The notes under the pieces were generated by a model. That model was not told the origin of the DNA. It saw only the letters and a list, made by a program, of their open reading frames with translations, and did not search any database. Positions 18,749 to 28,349 of a stretch of 64,000 nt of DNA are shown here, in pieces. The translations under genes and the position numbers were made by a program. The number at the start of each line of letters is the position of its first letter. Positions within the stretch are counted from its first letter, which is position 1. Origin of the DNA: Chrysosporum bergii ANA360D (GTDB lineage: Bacteria > Cyanobacteriota > Cyanobacteriia > Cyanobacteriales > Nostocaceae); NCBI RefSeq assembly GCF_029891735.1, contig NZ_JANQDH010000013.1, positions 1-64,000 of the forward strand, given 5' to 3'.

Positions 18749-18761
18749 CCAAACAACCCAA

Positions 18762-18792
18762 CAGGAAGGATGAGTTACTTTCACCCTTCCTG
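18762..18792 (+). terminator. Possible terminator after the lipase-RTX gene
   Basis: CAGGAAGG (18762-18769) pairs with CCTTCCTG (18785-18792). A pyrimidine-rich tract with T runs follows (CTTTCCCCTTTCTTT). It lies 14 bases after the stop codon. Confidence 0.5.
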
Positions 18793-19020
18793 CTTTCCCC
18801 TTTCTTTACACATTAATTACGCGTAATAGGCAAGATTTCCTCATTGTCACACTAAGTAATTATCACTCCTGAAGAATTAATTAGAGAATTAACCAACTCC
18901 TAAACACTTACATTTATTTAGTATTAATAGAGACTAAAACAAATTAGCAGACAAAATTCTGAATTGAAGCTACAGACAGCTAAAATAATAATATATGGTA
19001 TGACTAGCAATATTTATAGT

Positions 19021-20496
19021 ATGACTGCTGCTACGACTGTAAAAACTGAATACGAAGCGATTATTGGTCTAGAAACCCATTGTCAACTCAGTACCAACAC
19101 CAAGATTTTCTCTGATAGCTCTACAGCTTTCGGTGCTGACCCCAACACTAACATTGATCCCGTGTGTATGGGATTACCAGGTGTCCTACCTGTACTGAAT
19201 GAAAAAGTGCTGGAATATGCTGTAAAAACAGGTTTGGCTTTAAACTGCCAAATAGCTAAATACAGCAAATTTGACCGTAAACAGTATTTTTATCCTGATC
19301 TGCCTAAAAATTACCAAATTTCTCAATATGACCTGCCTATTGCTGAACATGGTTGGTTAGAAATCGAATTAGCAGATGCTGAAGGAAACCCAATTCGTAA
19401 ACGCATTGGTGTAACTCGTTTGCACATGGAAGAAGATGCAGGCAAACTGGTACACGCAGGAAGCGATCGCCTCTCCGGTTCCACCTATTCTTTGGTAGAC
19501 TACAACCGGGCAGGTGTGCCATTAGTAGAAATTGTCTCAGAACCTGATCTGCGTTCAGGTCTAGAAGCTGCCGAATATGCCGAAGAATTACGCCGCATTG
19601 TCCGCTATCTCGGTGTAAGTGATGGCAATATGCAAGAAGGTTCCCTACGCTGTGATGTCAATATCTCGGTGCGTCCAGTGGGACGTAAAGAATTTGGCGT
19701 GAAAGTAGAAATCAAAAACATGAACTCGTTTAACGCCATTCAACGGGCTATTGATTACGAAATTGAACGGCAAATTGCCGCCATAGAAGCTGGGGAACCC
19801 ATCATCCAAGAAACTCGCCTCTGGGAAGAGGGCAGTCAACGTACAATTAGTATGCGAACTAAAGAAGGTTCTAGCGATTACCGCTACTTCCCGGAACCAG
19901 ATTTAGCACCCATTGAAGTATCTGCTGAACAATTAGAGCAATGGCGTAGGGAACTTCCGGAACTACCCGCCCAAAAACGTCATCACTATCAAGATGATTT
20001 AGAGCTTTCAGTTTATGATACACGAGTTTTAACGGAAGACCGCACCGTAGCCGATTATTTTGAAAATGCCATTGCAGCCGGCGCAAATGCCAAAGCCGCA
20101 GCTAACTGGATAACTCAAGATATAGCCGCATACCTCAACAAGCAAAAGCTCAGTATTACCGAAATTGCCCTAACTCCTGCCAATTTAGCCGAGGTAATCA
20201 CCCGCATTGAATCTGGTAAAATTAGCAACGCCCAAGCTAAACAAAAATTGCCGGATTTACTAGCCGGGATGTCCCCAGAGAAAGCCTTTGCAGGTCAAGA
20301 GTTAATCACTGATCCTAGTGTACTAGAACCCATTATTGATGAAGCCATCCAGGCCAATCCCAAAGAACTAGAAAAGTACCGTAAAGGGAACACAAAGCTT
20401 TTAGGCTTCTTTGTGGGGCAAGTGTTGAAAAAAACTGACAAACGAGCTGATCCTAAGCTAACCAATGAATTAGTGGAGAAAAAGCTAAATTATTAA
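19021..20496 (+). CDS. gatB: Asp-tRNA(Asn)/Glu-tRNA(Gln) amidotransferase subunit B
   Basis: The 491-residue product is the tRNA-binding and kinase subunit of GatCAB, which converts Glu-tRNA(Gln) and Asp-tRNA(Asn) to the amide forms in organisms lacking GlnRS or AsnRS. It shows YEAIIGLETHCQLSTNTK, the signature LPGVLPVLN, RKQYFYPDLPKNYQISQYD and the C-terminal YqeY-like tail. I chose the ATG at 19021 (MTAATTVKTEY) because the family begins shortly before the YEAIIGLE motif. The open frame extends upstream to a TTG at 18964. Length matches other cyanobacterial GatB. Confidence 0.93.
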   Translation: MTAATTVKTEYEAIIGLETHCQLSTNTKIFSDSSTAFGADPNTNIDPVCMGLPGVLPVLNEKVLEYAVKTGLALNCQIAKYSKFDRKQYFYPDLPKNYQISQYDLPIAEHGWLEIELADAEGNPIRKRIGVTRLHMEEDAGKLVHAGSDRLSGSTYSLVDYNRAGVPLVEIVSEPDLRSGLEAAEYAEELRRIVRYLGVSDGNMQEGSLRCDVNISVRPVGRKEFGVKVEIKNMNSFNAIQRAIDYEIERQIAAIEAGEPIIQETRLWEEGSQRTISMRTKEGSSDYRYFPEPDLAPIEVSAEQLEQWRRELPELPAQKRHHYQDDLELSVYDTRVLTEDRTVADYFENAIAAGANAKAAANWITQDIAAYLNKQKLSITEIALTPANLAEVITRIESGKISNAQAKQKLPDLLAGMSPEKAFAGQELITDPSVLEPIIDEAIQANPKELEKYRKGNTKLLGFFVGQVLKKTDKRADPKLTNELVEKKLNY

Positions 20497-20803
20497 ATGT
20501 TGATCAGTTTTTAACCTAACTCTTCATCATATCTTTACAAAGAATCTCAAAAACAGGTTACACCCCTCACACCTAACGAGGTATTCTATGTATAGTAGAT
20601 GAACCCTAATGATCTGGAGAGTTGCATCAGTGGCTCTCCTTATTTTTTTATCAGAAAATAGCCTGAAAACCCTTGCCAACTGTTCCCTGTTTTAATAATA
20701 AGTAATCAAGCTAACATGATATTAATAAGTGCAAGTGGAGACGAAAATGGTATAAGTTATTATTGATGACCGTCAAAACTTAAACATTGTATCTCAAGCA
20801 TCA
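20497..20803. other. Intergenic region between gatB and the SLH gene
   Basis: It holds the gatB terminator (20616-20648) and about 150 AT-rich bases that should contain the promoter of the beta-helix/SLH gene. No ORF or RNA was recognised. Confidence 0.5.
20616..20648 (+). terminator. Rho-independent terminator downstream of gatB
   Basis: GGAGAG (20616-20621) pairs with CTCTCC (20634-20639) around a 12-base loop, followed by TTATTTTTTTA. It lies 120 bases after the gatB stop codon. Confidence 0.7.
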
Positions 20804-22882
20804 ATGGTGAACTCTGCCCTCCTGACCACAGTTTATGTTAATCCTGTCCTGGGGAATGATAACAATAATGGTTCTCGGTCTAGCCCCTTTAAAAGTCTCA
20901 CCCGCGCCTTAAAAGCGACCAAAACGCCAGTGATTGTCCAGTTGACACCAGGCAACTATAGCACTGCTAACGGTGAAGTATTTCCCATAGTTATTTCTGC
21001 GGGCGTGACAATATTAGGTAACGAAGCTAATAAAGGTGCGGGAATTATTATTTCTGGGAGTGGTAAGTATCAAAGTCCTAGCTTTGGTTTACAAAACATT
21101 ACTATACTTTTAGAAACTAATGCCAATCTTCTAGGTGTGACTATAACTAATCCCGTAGCTAGAGGTACTGGTGTTTGGATAGAGTCAGCAGCAGCCAATT
21201 TAGCTAATAATAGTTTTATTAAATGTGGTCGAGAAGGTATATTTGTCACAGGAAGCGCTAAACCCGCCATTGTGGATAATGTGTTTCAGGAAAACGCCGC
21301 CAGTGGCTTGATGATGGCGCGCTATAGCAAAGGAGAAGTGCTACGGAATGTATTTCACAGTAACTCTTTAGGCATAGCAATTAGTGATTACGCCGCCCCC
21401 CTAATAGCACATAACACAATCTCACATAACCGATCAGCGATCGCTCTTTCTCGCCATGCTAGACCTGTGCTGCGTTATAACCTCATTACTAAGAACACCC
21501 AAGGGGGGATGTTAGTTAACGGTAATGCTATCCCTGACTTAGGTAATAGCCAAGACATAGCAGCCAATACTTTTGAGCATAATAGCCCTTTTGATTTATA
21601 CAACAGTACACCACAGCCCCTAGTTTCAGCAGGTAATCACTTGAATCCTACCCAAGTGAAAGGCAAGGTAGATTTTATAGCCGTCCGGGAAGATAATCCT
21701 CGCAGTATTTCAGGTAGCAGTAATATTTTTTCCGACTTAGGGGGACATTGGTCGGCAGATTTTGTTGAAGCATTAGTAAGTAGAGGGCTAATTAGCGGCT
21801 TTCCTGATGGTACCTTTGCCCCAGATGCGCCCATCAATCGCGCTCAGTATGCAGCCATCATTGCTAAAACTTTTCAACTACCTAAAATAAATCCAAGTAG
21901 TAAATTTACAGATGTCAATCCCCAGTTTTGGGCTGCATCAGCTATTTTAAAAACTGCTGAAATGGGTTTTATCAGTGGTTTTCCTGATGGCACGTTTCGA
22001 CCAGGACAAAATTTGACCAAAGTACAAGCCATAGTATCTATAGTCAATGGCTTGCAACTAACAGGGGGGAATCCCCAAGTATTAAACCTGTACCGCGATC
22101 GCGCTCAAATTCCCACTTATGCGACTAATGCTGTAGCAATTGCTACTCAAGCATTACTAGTAGTTAACTATCCCCAAAGACAACTACTAGAACCACTGCG
22201 AGATATCACTCGCGGTGAAGTAGTAGCATTAATTTATCAAGCCTTGACAGCCACTAGTGAAGAAAAAGCCATCCCCTCACCCTATATTGTCAGCCCCGAT
22301 ATCAATCTACCCGGATTTACCGATATGAGCGGACATTGGGCAGAACCATTTATTCGCGGGTTGGCAAGTCTGAATTTAACCAGTGGTTTTGCTGATGGTA
22401 GCTACCAGCCAGATCAACTCATGAATCGCGCTCAATATGCAGCTTTAATAGCCGTAGCCTTTAACCCAAAACCGAAACGCCCCGCAGTTAATTTTACAGA
22501 CGTATCTCCAGACTTCTGGGCTGCTCAAGCCCTACAAATAGCGAGTAGAGGTGGTTTTATTAGTGGATTCGGCGATGGTACCTTCCGCCCCAATCAAAAT
22601 GTGCAAAGATTACAAGTAATTCTCTCCCTGGTCAGTGGACTAAGCCTGGCAAAAGCTGATCAAAATACAGTACTCACCTATACAGATAGTAATACAATTC
22701 CCGATTATGCTCGTCAAGCAGTGGTAACTGCCACACAACAAAGAATAATTGTCAATTACCCAGACCCCAGAGAACTTGTACCCATGAGAGAAGCAACACG
22801 TGGAGAAGTAGCTGCAATGGTTTATCAAGCATTAGTTGCTATACAGCGAACACCAAGAATTAATTCAACTTATATTATTTAG
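20804..22882 (+). CDS. DUF1565/parallel beta-helix protein with six SLH domains
   Basis: The 692-residue product starts with a DUF1565-type segment (VYVNPVLGNDNNNGSRSSPFKSL, about 8-100). A right-handed beta-helix follows (about 100-290), with repeats such as NNSFIKCGREGIFVTGSAK. The rest is six surface-layer-homology units in two sets of three (about 308-479 and 504-677), e.g. FSDLGGHWSADFVEALV and FTDMSGHWAEPFIRGLA. SLH triplets bind cell-wall polysaccharide, so the beta-helix should be displayed at the envelope. No classic signal peptide is visible at the chosen ATG. It is a paralogue of the gene at 23897. DUF1565 helices may act on or bind polysaccharides. Confidence 0.82.
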   Translation: MVNSALLTTVYVNPVLGNDNNNGSRSSPFKSLTRALKATKTPVIVQLTPGNYSTANGEVFPIVISAGVTILGNEANKGAGIIISGSGKYQSPSFGLQNITILLETNANLLGVTITNPVARGTGVWIESAAANLANNSFIKCGREGIFVTGSAKPAIVDNVFQENAASGLMMARYSKGEVLRNVFHSNSLGIAISDYAAPLIAHNTISHNRSAIALSRHARPVLRYNLITKNTQGGMLVNGNAIPDLGNSQDIAANTFEHNSPFDLYNSTPQPLVSAGNHLNPTQVKGKVDFIAVREDNPRSISGSSNIFSDLGGHWSADFVEALVSRGLISGFPDGTFAPDAPINRAQYAAIIAKTFQLPKINPSSKFTDVNPQFWAASAILKTAEMGFISGFPDGTFRPGQNLTKVQAIVSIVNGLQLTGGNPQVLNLYRDRAQIPTYATNAVAIATQALLVVNYPQRQLLEPLRDITRGEVVALIYQALTATSEEKAIPSPYIVSPDINLPGFTDMSGHWAEPFIRGLASLNLTSGFADGSYQPDQLMNRAQYAALIAVAFNPKPKRPAVNFTDVSPDFWAAQALQIASRGGFISGFGDGTFRPNQNVQRLQVILSLVSGLSLAKADQNTVLTYTDSNTIPDYARQAVVTATQQRIIVNYPDPRELVPMREATRGEVAAMVYQALVAIQRTPRINSTYII

Positions 22883-23025
22883 ACATTCAGCAGGTGAACA
22901 AGTAAAATGAAAAACACTGTTGATTAAATTATAAACTCTTGATAAGTAATCCCATAGCTCAAAACACCATCAGCCATAAGCGAAGGGTAGAGAATTTATA
23001 CCCCTCCCCCCCAGGTGATACTTCC

Positions 23026-23706
23026 ATGTTAACAACACCCCCAGCAACTCCTACTGAATTGGCAGTCGCTCTGTTAAATCACTATAGTTTTGACCTCAGT
23101 GGGTATAGCGCCAGTGAGCTAATTAACCGTTGGCAAACTCAATACCCCGTCAACTGGCTACATTTGGCAGTGGTGGAGGCACTATATCAAGGTCGCTATA
23201 AAGCCATATCAGTGCAGCAAATCCTCACATTTTGGCAGCGTCGAGGCCAAGCTATTTATCATTTCAACATGGAATTTGAACGCCTGATTTGTAGCAAATT
23301 TCCCGAAAGCCTAACTCAACTAACAACACCAGTTCTACCCCCTCTCAAGCAACAAATTAAAAACGAATCAGCATCTATTCAACAACCAGTTACACCCAAT
23401 CCCTTACTGAGTCAGGTAGGCAATAATGATTACAAACAAACTCAAACCGCAACCATACAATCAATCAATCAAGAAAAAGAGAAACCAGTAGAAGGTTTTA
23501 GCACTACTACCCCCGCCACTCAGTCCAGGCTGAACACACAAAATTCTATTCCAACAAACTCTCCATTACAAAAACCTGACCAGCAGACAAAAATACTACC
23601 ACCATCTACCAATCATCCCCCCATTGGGCAATTTACCCCAGCCATCAGCAATCGCGTTGATTCCTTTACATCAAAACTTAAAGCTATATCTGATGACAAG
23701 GGATAA
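23026..23706 (+). CDS. Conserved-type protein with low-complexity tail, function unknown
   Basis: The 226-residue product has a folded-looking N-terminal part of about 100 residues (LAVALLNHYSFDLSGYSA, WLHLAVVEALYQGRYKAIS, ILTFWQRRGQAIYHFNMEFE). A Gln/Thr/Pro/Ser-rich tail follows. The start at 23026 is preferred because AGGTG precedes it at 23013 and the upstream codons are not protein-like. No named family is recognised. The position between two beta-helix paralogues may be incidental. Confidence 0.6.
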   Translation: MLTTPPATPTELAVALLNHYSFDLSGYSASELINRWQTQYPVNWLHLAVVEALYQGRYKAISVQQILTFWQRRGQAIYHFNMEFERLICSKFPESLTQLTTPVLPPLKQQIKNESASIQQPVTPNPLLSQVGNNDYKQTQTATIQSINQEKEKPVEGFSTTTPATQSRLNTQNSIPTNSPLQKPDQQTKILPPSTNHPPIGQFTPAISNRVDSFTSKLKAISDDKG

Positions 23707-23797
23707 GTACCTATGCCCAAGTACAATTCAATACTCATATTCAATTCCTAAATCTTGCCTTGGACATATTTAAAACTAATATTCACTCAATTAGCTA

Positions 23798-23848
23798 CAG
23801 TAGCGGGCAAGACTTGTACTGATCTTAGCCATAGTATGCCCGCACTAT
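23798..23848 (+). repeat. Palindromic dispersed repeat, copy 3 (with internal segment)
   Basis: It starts CAGTAGCGGGCAAGACTTGT and ends TATGCCCGCACTA. Between the arms lies a segment (ACTGATCTTAGCCATAG) clearly related to the longer insert of copy 4 at 30190-30261. It lies between two convergent genes. Confidence 0.75.
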
Positions 23849-23896
23849 AAGTTTCATATCATTTATATTTGTTACCGCACTCTTGTTGACAAAAGG

Positions 23897-25435
23897 CTAT
23901 AACTGTTCAATTGTACTATTTAAACCATTGCTATTAAGCAAAAGTCGGATTTGATCGGCATTATGGCGATCGCTAAACACTCCCACTTGCATAACTCTAC
24001 GACCCCTGCTGATAGTAGGAAATGCCTCTGGTATCAAGTTTTTCACCATGTCTCGTTCCCTATTAGTTGCCGTATTCACCACTACCCGGTAACGTACGCC
24101 CGGTTGAACTCTATTGTCTGGAGTTATATTAGAAAAGCCAGTATTGCCATTGGGAAGTGGAATTGGTGGTAAAGGTGATTCACCAAAGGGCGGTTCTGGT
24201 GATGTAATGGCTAATGGGTTGGGAAATTGTGACTGGGGAGCAACAAATTCCACAACATTGGGATCAACCTTCACATAATTTATCTGTGACTGATTAGCAG
24301 CAGACAAAGTAATTTCCTCACGCTTTGGGATTTCCCGGACCATAGCATTTGCTACAGTGCTTGGTTGAGGATTTATAGCCATAGGTGCTGTTTGAGCGTT
24401 GAAATCCACCTTCCCTGCAATGCGATTTCCTAACAACTTATTACCAGCAGCAGGAACGATCTCCTCAGTAGCACTAGCATTAATGTCATAGCGCATATTA
24501 TTGCGAAATTCGTTACCCCCTGGTTCAGCAACAGTACCCAAGTTTGGTATTGATTGGGCAATGGCTACTAAACCATCCTCTCTACTACCTTGTATTAAAT
24601 TATTTCGTAAAATCGGCCTGGCATTGGCTTGTACTATCACCCCAGAGCGATTGTACTGAATTTGATTACCAACGATTACAGGAGCAGCATTTTGGGTAAT
24701 ATTAATCCCAAATCCCGTTTGCTGAAAAACATTTTCTTGTACTTGAGGCTGAGAATTACCGCCAATGGTCATCCCATTCGCCCCATTACGGTAAAAATAA
24801 TTGTTGCTAATTGTCGGCGCACTGTTACCAGTCAGAGAAATTCCATCTTGAGTACTGCCAGTAAATGTGTTATCAGTAATGACCGTATCACTTGATTCCA
24901 TCCACAACCCATAACCACGAGTATTAGGATTAGTCACCGTTACCCCCCTTAACTCAGCTTGGTCAGCGCCGATAATTGCCACATTTTGACCGCCAAAGCT
25001 GCGACTGAGAAATTCACCACCGCCCTGAATAATAATCCCCCGTCCTTTGTTGCGAGTATCCCCTTGAATAGCAACACCAGGTTTGAGTTTGAGGGGGAAA
25101 ACTTCCCCCGTCTCAGCAGTATAAGTACCTGGGGAGAGCATAATCACTGTATTGGCAGAAGCCACCCGCAAAGCTTGAGTAATCGTTTGCAAAGGAGCGC
25201 TTTCACTACCATTACCCAAAGTGTTATTGCCCACAGTTGGGTTAACAAATAACACCTTAACTTGAGGACTGGTACTTTCCCTCTGGGATATGCGAGTAGG
25301 GACAGATGGCATTTGAGCCAAAACCCTCCCAGGGCTGATACACAGTAAGCTGATACCAGTTAATCCCAAGCTCAAACTGAAAGACAAGATCAGAGATAAT
25401 CTTTGGGTTTGTGTGGAATGATATTCAAAATACAT
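23897..25435 (-). CDS. Secreted DUF1565/beta-helix protein with SPOR-like C-terminus
   Basis: The 512-residue product has an N-terminal signal peptide (LILSFSLSLGLTGISLLCISPGRVLAQ). A DUF1565 segment follows (VLFVNPTVGNNTLGNGSESAP, about 58-150), then a parallel beta-helix (about 150-335) with NSAPTISNNYFYRNGANGM and similar repeats. A Pro-rich linker leads to a C-terminal segment YRVVVNTATNRERDMVKNL...RRVMQVGVFSDRHNADQIR that reads like a SPOR domain, which binds denuded peptidoglycan. It is a paralogue of the SLH-bearing gene at 20804 but uses a different cell-wall anchor. Confidence 0.78.
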   Translation of the reverse strand: MYFEYHSTQTQRLSLILSFSLSLGLTGISLLCISPGRVLAQMPSVPTRISQRESTSPQVKVLFVNPTVGNNTLGNGSESAPLQTITQALRVASANTVIMLSPGTYTAETGEVFPLKLKPGVAIQGDTRNKGRGIIIQGGGEFLSRSFGGQNVAIIGADQAELRGVTVTNPNTRGYGLWMESSDTVITDNTFTGSTQDGISLTGNSAPTISNNYFYRNGANGMTIGGNSQPQVQENVFQQTGFGINITQNAAPVIVGNQIQYNRSGVIVQANARPILRNNLIQGSREDGLVAIAQSIPNLGTVAEPGGNEFRNNMRYDINASATEEIVPAAGNKLLGNRIAGKVDFNAQTAPMAINPQPSTVANAMVREIPKREEITLSAANQSQINYVKVDPNVVEFVAPQSQFPNPLAITSPEPPFGESPLPPIPLPNGNTGFSNITPDNRVQPGVRYRVVVNTATNRERDMVKNLIPEAFPTISRGRRVMQVGVFSDRHNADQIRLLLNSNGLNSTIEQL

Positions 25436-25763
25436 AATCTACTCACTCAACTTTAGATAAGTCCTAACAATAAATGTTTTATACTCTGATACACTAGGAT
25501 GTCGATAAGTTCCCATCCGTCATGACTCTGTTTACCTTTTCCCTACCACCACGAGTAATTTTAGTCATCAAAGGGGATTCCCATATTTAACTTAATATTA
25601 AGCAATTAACCGGAGAAAAAAACACATCTTGTTGGCTGAGAAGGTTAAGATGTATTATTGAGTCGTCACTATATTTTTGTCAGCTGTGTATTAGAGTAAA
25701 TATGTATCAATAAATGCAAAAATCCCCAGACCTGCTATATTAACTAAGAAATTTGTCATCAAA
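25436..25763. other. Intergenic region upstream of thiE
   Basis: This AT-rich spacer lies between divergent genes. It holds a hairpin ACATCTT(25624-25630)...AAGATGT(25647-25653) whose loop includes GGCTGAGA. No TPP riboswitch can be built around it. No ORF was recognised. Confidence 0.4.
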
Positions 25764-26882
25764 ATGTCTAAAAGTATTGATACTACCTCACTTAATGAAA
25801 TTAGTAATAGGGTTGTTGTCATGGTCGAGCCACACAGCCAAAAAGCACAAACACAACAGGTTGTTTACCGCATTTTAGATGCCAATTTAGACCGAGCTAG
25901 GGAAGGACTGCGAATCATTGAAGAATGGTGTCGCTTTGGATTAAATAATGGTCAATTGGTCGGGGAATGTAAGTATTTACGTCAAGATTTGGCTCAATGG
26001 CATACTGCGGAACTACGGGCGGCGCGAGATACACCAGGAGACCCGGGTACTGAATTGAGCCATCCCCAGGAAGAACAACGCTCTAACATGAAGGCGCTAT
26101 TACAAGCAAATTTTTCCCGCATCCAAGAAGCAATGCGGGTGCTGGAAGAATACGGCAAGCTTTATCATCCCAACATGGGTAAGGCTTTTAAGCAGATGCG
26201 CTATCGTGTTTATACCCTAGAAACTAGTTTAATGGGCTACCAACGCCATCAACTCCTGTGGCGATCGCAGTTATATCTAGTGACCTCTCCTGCGGAAACT
26301 TTGTTAAAAACTGTTGAAGCTGCTCTCAAAGGTGGATTAACTCTAGTGCAGTACCGTGATAAAACTGCTGATGATATTGTGCGTGTCGAACAAGCGATCA
26401 AATTACGGCGGCTCTGTCACTCCTACGGTGCTTTGTTTATTATTAATGACAGGGTGGATCTAGCTTTGGCTGTCGATGCCGATGGGGTACATTTGGGACA
26501 ACAAGATATGCCCATTACCATGGCCAGAGAATTACTCGGCCACCAGCGTTTAATCGGCAAATCAACCACCAATGCCGAAGAGATGCAAAAGGCAATTGCT
26601 GACGGTGCAGACTATATTGGTGTTGGCCCAGTTTATGAAACTCCCACCAAAGCAGACAAACCAGCAGCAGGCTTACAATATGTCAGCTATGCAGCTAAAA
26701 ATAGCTCCATTCCCTGGTTTGCTATCGGTGGTATAGATGCGAGTAATATCAATGATGTGATTGAAGCCGGAGCAGAACGTGTAGCAGTAGTAAGAGCCAT
26801 CATTCAAGCAGAACAACCTACCTTAATAACACAATATTTTCTCTCCCAACTTCATCGCATCAAAACCATAGCCAATTCATAA
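25764..26882 (+). CDS. thiE: Thiamine-phosphate synthase, cyanobacterial long form
   Basis: The 372-residue enzyme joins HMP-pyrophosphate and thiazole-phosphate to thiamine monophosphate. The TIM-barrel ThiE domain begins near residue 170 (LYLVTSPAETLLKTVEAAL). It contains TLVQYRDKTADD, FIINDRVDLALAVDADGVHLGQ, IGVGPVYETPTK and the phosphate loop AIGGIDASNI. The N-terminal 160 residues (ILDANLDRAREGLRIIEEW) are the extension seen in cyanobacterial ThiE, function unclear. An internal ATG at 25821 (MVEPHSQK) is an alternative start. thiS follows after 25 bases, so the two are an operon. Confidence 0.92.
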   Translation: MSKSIDTTSLNEISNRVVVMVEPHSQKAQTQQVVYRILDANLDRAREGLRIIEEWCRFGLNNGQLVGECKYLRQDLAQWHTAELRAARDTPGDPGTELSHPQEEQRSNMKALLQANFSRIQEAMRVLEEYGKLYHPNMGKAFKQMRYRVYTLETSLMGYQRHQLLWRSQLYLVTSPAETLLKTVEAALKGGLTLVQYRDKTADDIVRVEQAIKLRRLCHSYGALFIINDRVDLALAVDADGVHLGQQDMPITMARELLGHQRLIGKSTTNAEEMQKAIADGADYIGVGPVYETPTKADKPAAGLQYVSYAAKNSSIPWFAIGGIDASNINDVIEAGAERVAVVRAIIQAEQPTLITQYFLSQLHRIKTIANS

Positions 26883-26907
26883 CTGAGCATTAACACTTAC
26901 CTTAAAA

Positions 26908-27120
26908 ATGTCTAATCAAATTACCCTCCACGTCAACGGGGAAACTCGTACTTGCTCGCCCCAAACTCCTTTACCAGATTTACTCCAACAGTTAGGCTTT
27001 AATCCCCGTTTAGTAGCCGTAGAATATAACGGTGAAATTTTACATCGTCAATTTTGGTTACAAACACAACTACAGCCAGGCGATCGCTTGGAAGTAGTCA
27101 CCATTGTTGGCGGTGGTTAA
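26908..27120 (+). CDS. thiS: Sulfur carrier protein ThiS
   Basis: The 70-residue ubiquitin-fold protein ends VTIVGGG. The C-terminal Gly-Gly becomes a thiocarboxylate that donates sulfur to the thiazole ring. Other matching features are the start ITLHVNGE and the segment LVAVEYNGEILHRQFW. The family usually ends in a two-glycine tail; here there are three. It is co-transcribed with thiE. Its stop codon overlaps the end of the convergent glycosyltransferase gene by 4 bases. Confidence 0.93.
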   Translation: MSNQITLHVNGETRTCSPQTPLPDLLQQLGFNPRLVAVEYNGEILHRQFWLQTQLQPGDRLEVVTIVGGG

Positions 27121-28349
27121 TTCAACAAACCATTAGGAACAGCTTCACCAAGGTACAGCGAACGGTGAAGAGTTTTGCGTCCGGCTAATTCTTTACCTTT
27201 GCGTCCAAATTTTTCCCGTAACTGCTGGTCATGACACAAACGTTTGAAAGCTTGAAAAACATCATATCCAGATTGGGGATTCACCAAAAGACCATTTTCT
27301 TCATGACGAACTATATCAATCACAGAACCAAAACGAGAAGCAATCACAGGTTTACCAAAATAGCCAGCTTCTAAGTAGACAACTTCAAAACCCTGGATAT
27401 AGTTTTGAGGAGCTAACAAAGTGAGCATAGCGAATATATCACAGGCTGCATAATAGCCGGCTAATTCACCCCCAGTTACATATCCGGTAAAGTGTACCCG
27501 CTTATCTACCCGCAAGCGCTGGGCTAAATTTTTTAATGCCGATTCACACGGACCATGACCACAAACTATATAATGAACATCAATTCCATTTGTTAACAGT
27601 AGTGGTAAATTTTCAATCACGCGATCAAAGCTTTTCTCCTTAACTAGACTCCCTACCGAAAGAATCACTATTGCTGTTTCTGGAATATTGTAACCTGCCC
27701 GCATTCGTTGACGTAAATCATCAAAATTACCTTGATTTTTGTCTACACCAAACTTTTCTGGTCTAACCACAGGTTGAATGACATGAGTAGGAGTTTTTAG
27801 GCGGAAACTCTTGCGGAGGAAATCTTCAGTAATGTAACTATTGCAAACAATTCCTTCAGCCCGTGTTAAAGTCAGTTTCAGGAGCGATCGCCATACAGGA
27901 TTGTGAACAGTAGCCACAATATCACTACCATGCACATACATAAAAAAGCGTATGGGTAGAATATAGCTTAATAGCAACAGCGCCGGAAACTCATAGCCAT
28001 GTCCCCATTCAATATAACGGTAGTGATAACGAAAATACAGTTTAATAGCCAACACAAAAGAGCAAACCAAATCAATAACAGGCTGCAAAAAACCACCCAC
28101 CAAATCACCAAACCAACATCGAGAATTTGTCCAGCGATACACAGGAAAATCCTGCCCTTGGTCAAATACTTCATCCCCAGAACAACCAGCAGCCAAAACA
28201 ACTACCCGATCCGGATCTTGAAGACAACGATTATAGAGATATTCTCCAATTACTGCCTGATTAGGTAGAAACAGATGGGATATTACTAGAATGTCAGGAG
28301 ATGCCGTTTTATTTCTAATTTTTGTTGGCAGTTGTGAGATATTTTCCAT
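27117..28349 (-). CDS. Glycosyltransferase family 4
   Basis: The 410-residue protein shows a GT-B fold. The N-terminal half contains DILVISHLFLPNQAVIGEYLY and YVHGSDIVATVHNPVW. The C-terminal donor-binding half contains ILSVGSLVKEKSFDRVIE, VHYIVCGHGPCESAL and the EVVYLEAGYFGKPVIAS acidic motif. It likely transfers a sugar from a nucleotide donor to a polysaccharide or lipid acceptor, which cannot be identified. It stands alone and is convergent with thiS. Confidence 0.82.
   Translation of the reverse strand: MENISQLPTKIRNKTASPDILVISHLFLPNQAVIGEYLYNRCLQDPDRVVVLAAGCSGDEVFDQGQDFPVYRWTNSRCWFGDLVGGFLQPVIDLVCSFVLAIKLYFRYHYRYIEWGHGYEFPALLLLSYILPIRFFMYVHGSDIVATVHNPVWRSLLKLTLTRAEGIVCNSYITEDFLRKSFRLKTPTHVIQPVVRPEKFGVDKNQGNFDDLRQRMRAGYNIPETAIVILSVGSLVKEKSFDRVIENLPLLLTNGIDVHYIVCGHGPCESALKNLAQRLRVDKRVHFTGYVTGGELAGYYAACDIFAMLTLLAPQNYIQGFEVVYLEAGYFGKPVIASRFGSVIDIVRHEENGLLVNPQSGYDVFQAFKRLCHDQQLREKFGRKGKELAGRKTLHRSLYLGEAVPNGLLN

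Noticed and set aside
18964-19020. Upstream TTG start of gatB
   Set aside because: The extension (KLQTAKIIIYGM) is not part of GatB; the ATG at 19021 gives the family length.
20555-20582. ACCCCTCACACCTAACGAGG, similar to the Yfr1 small-RNA core
   Set aside because: The conserved ACTCCTCACAC is not exact and the flanking Yfr1 stems are absent.
25620-25660. GGCTGAGA in a hairpin loop upstream of thiE, suggestive of a TPP riboswitch
   Set aside because: The second conserved half (CCTGAT...GGATAATACC) is missing and the hairpin does not build the three-way junction.
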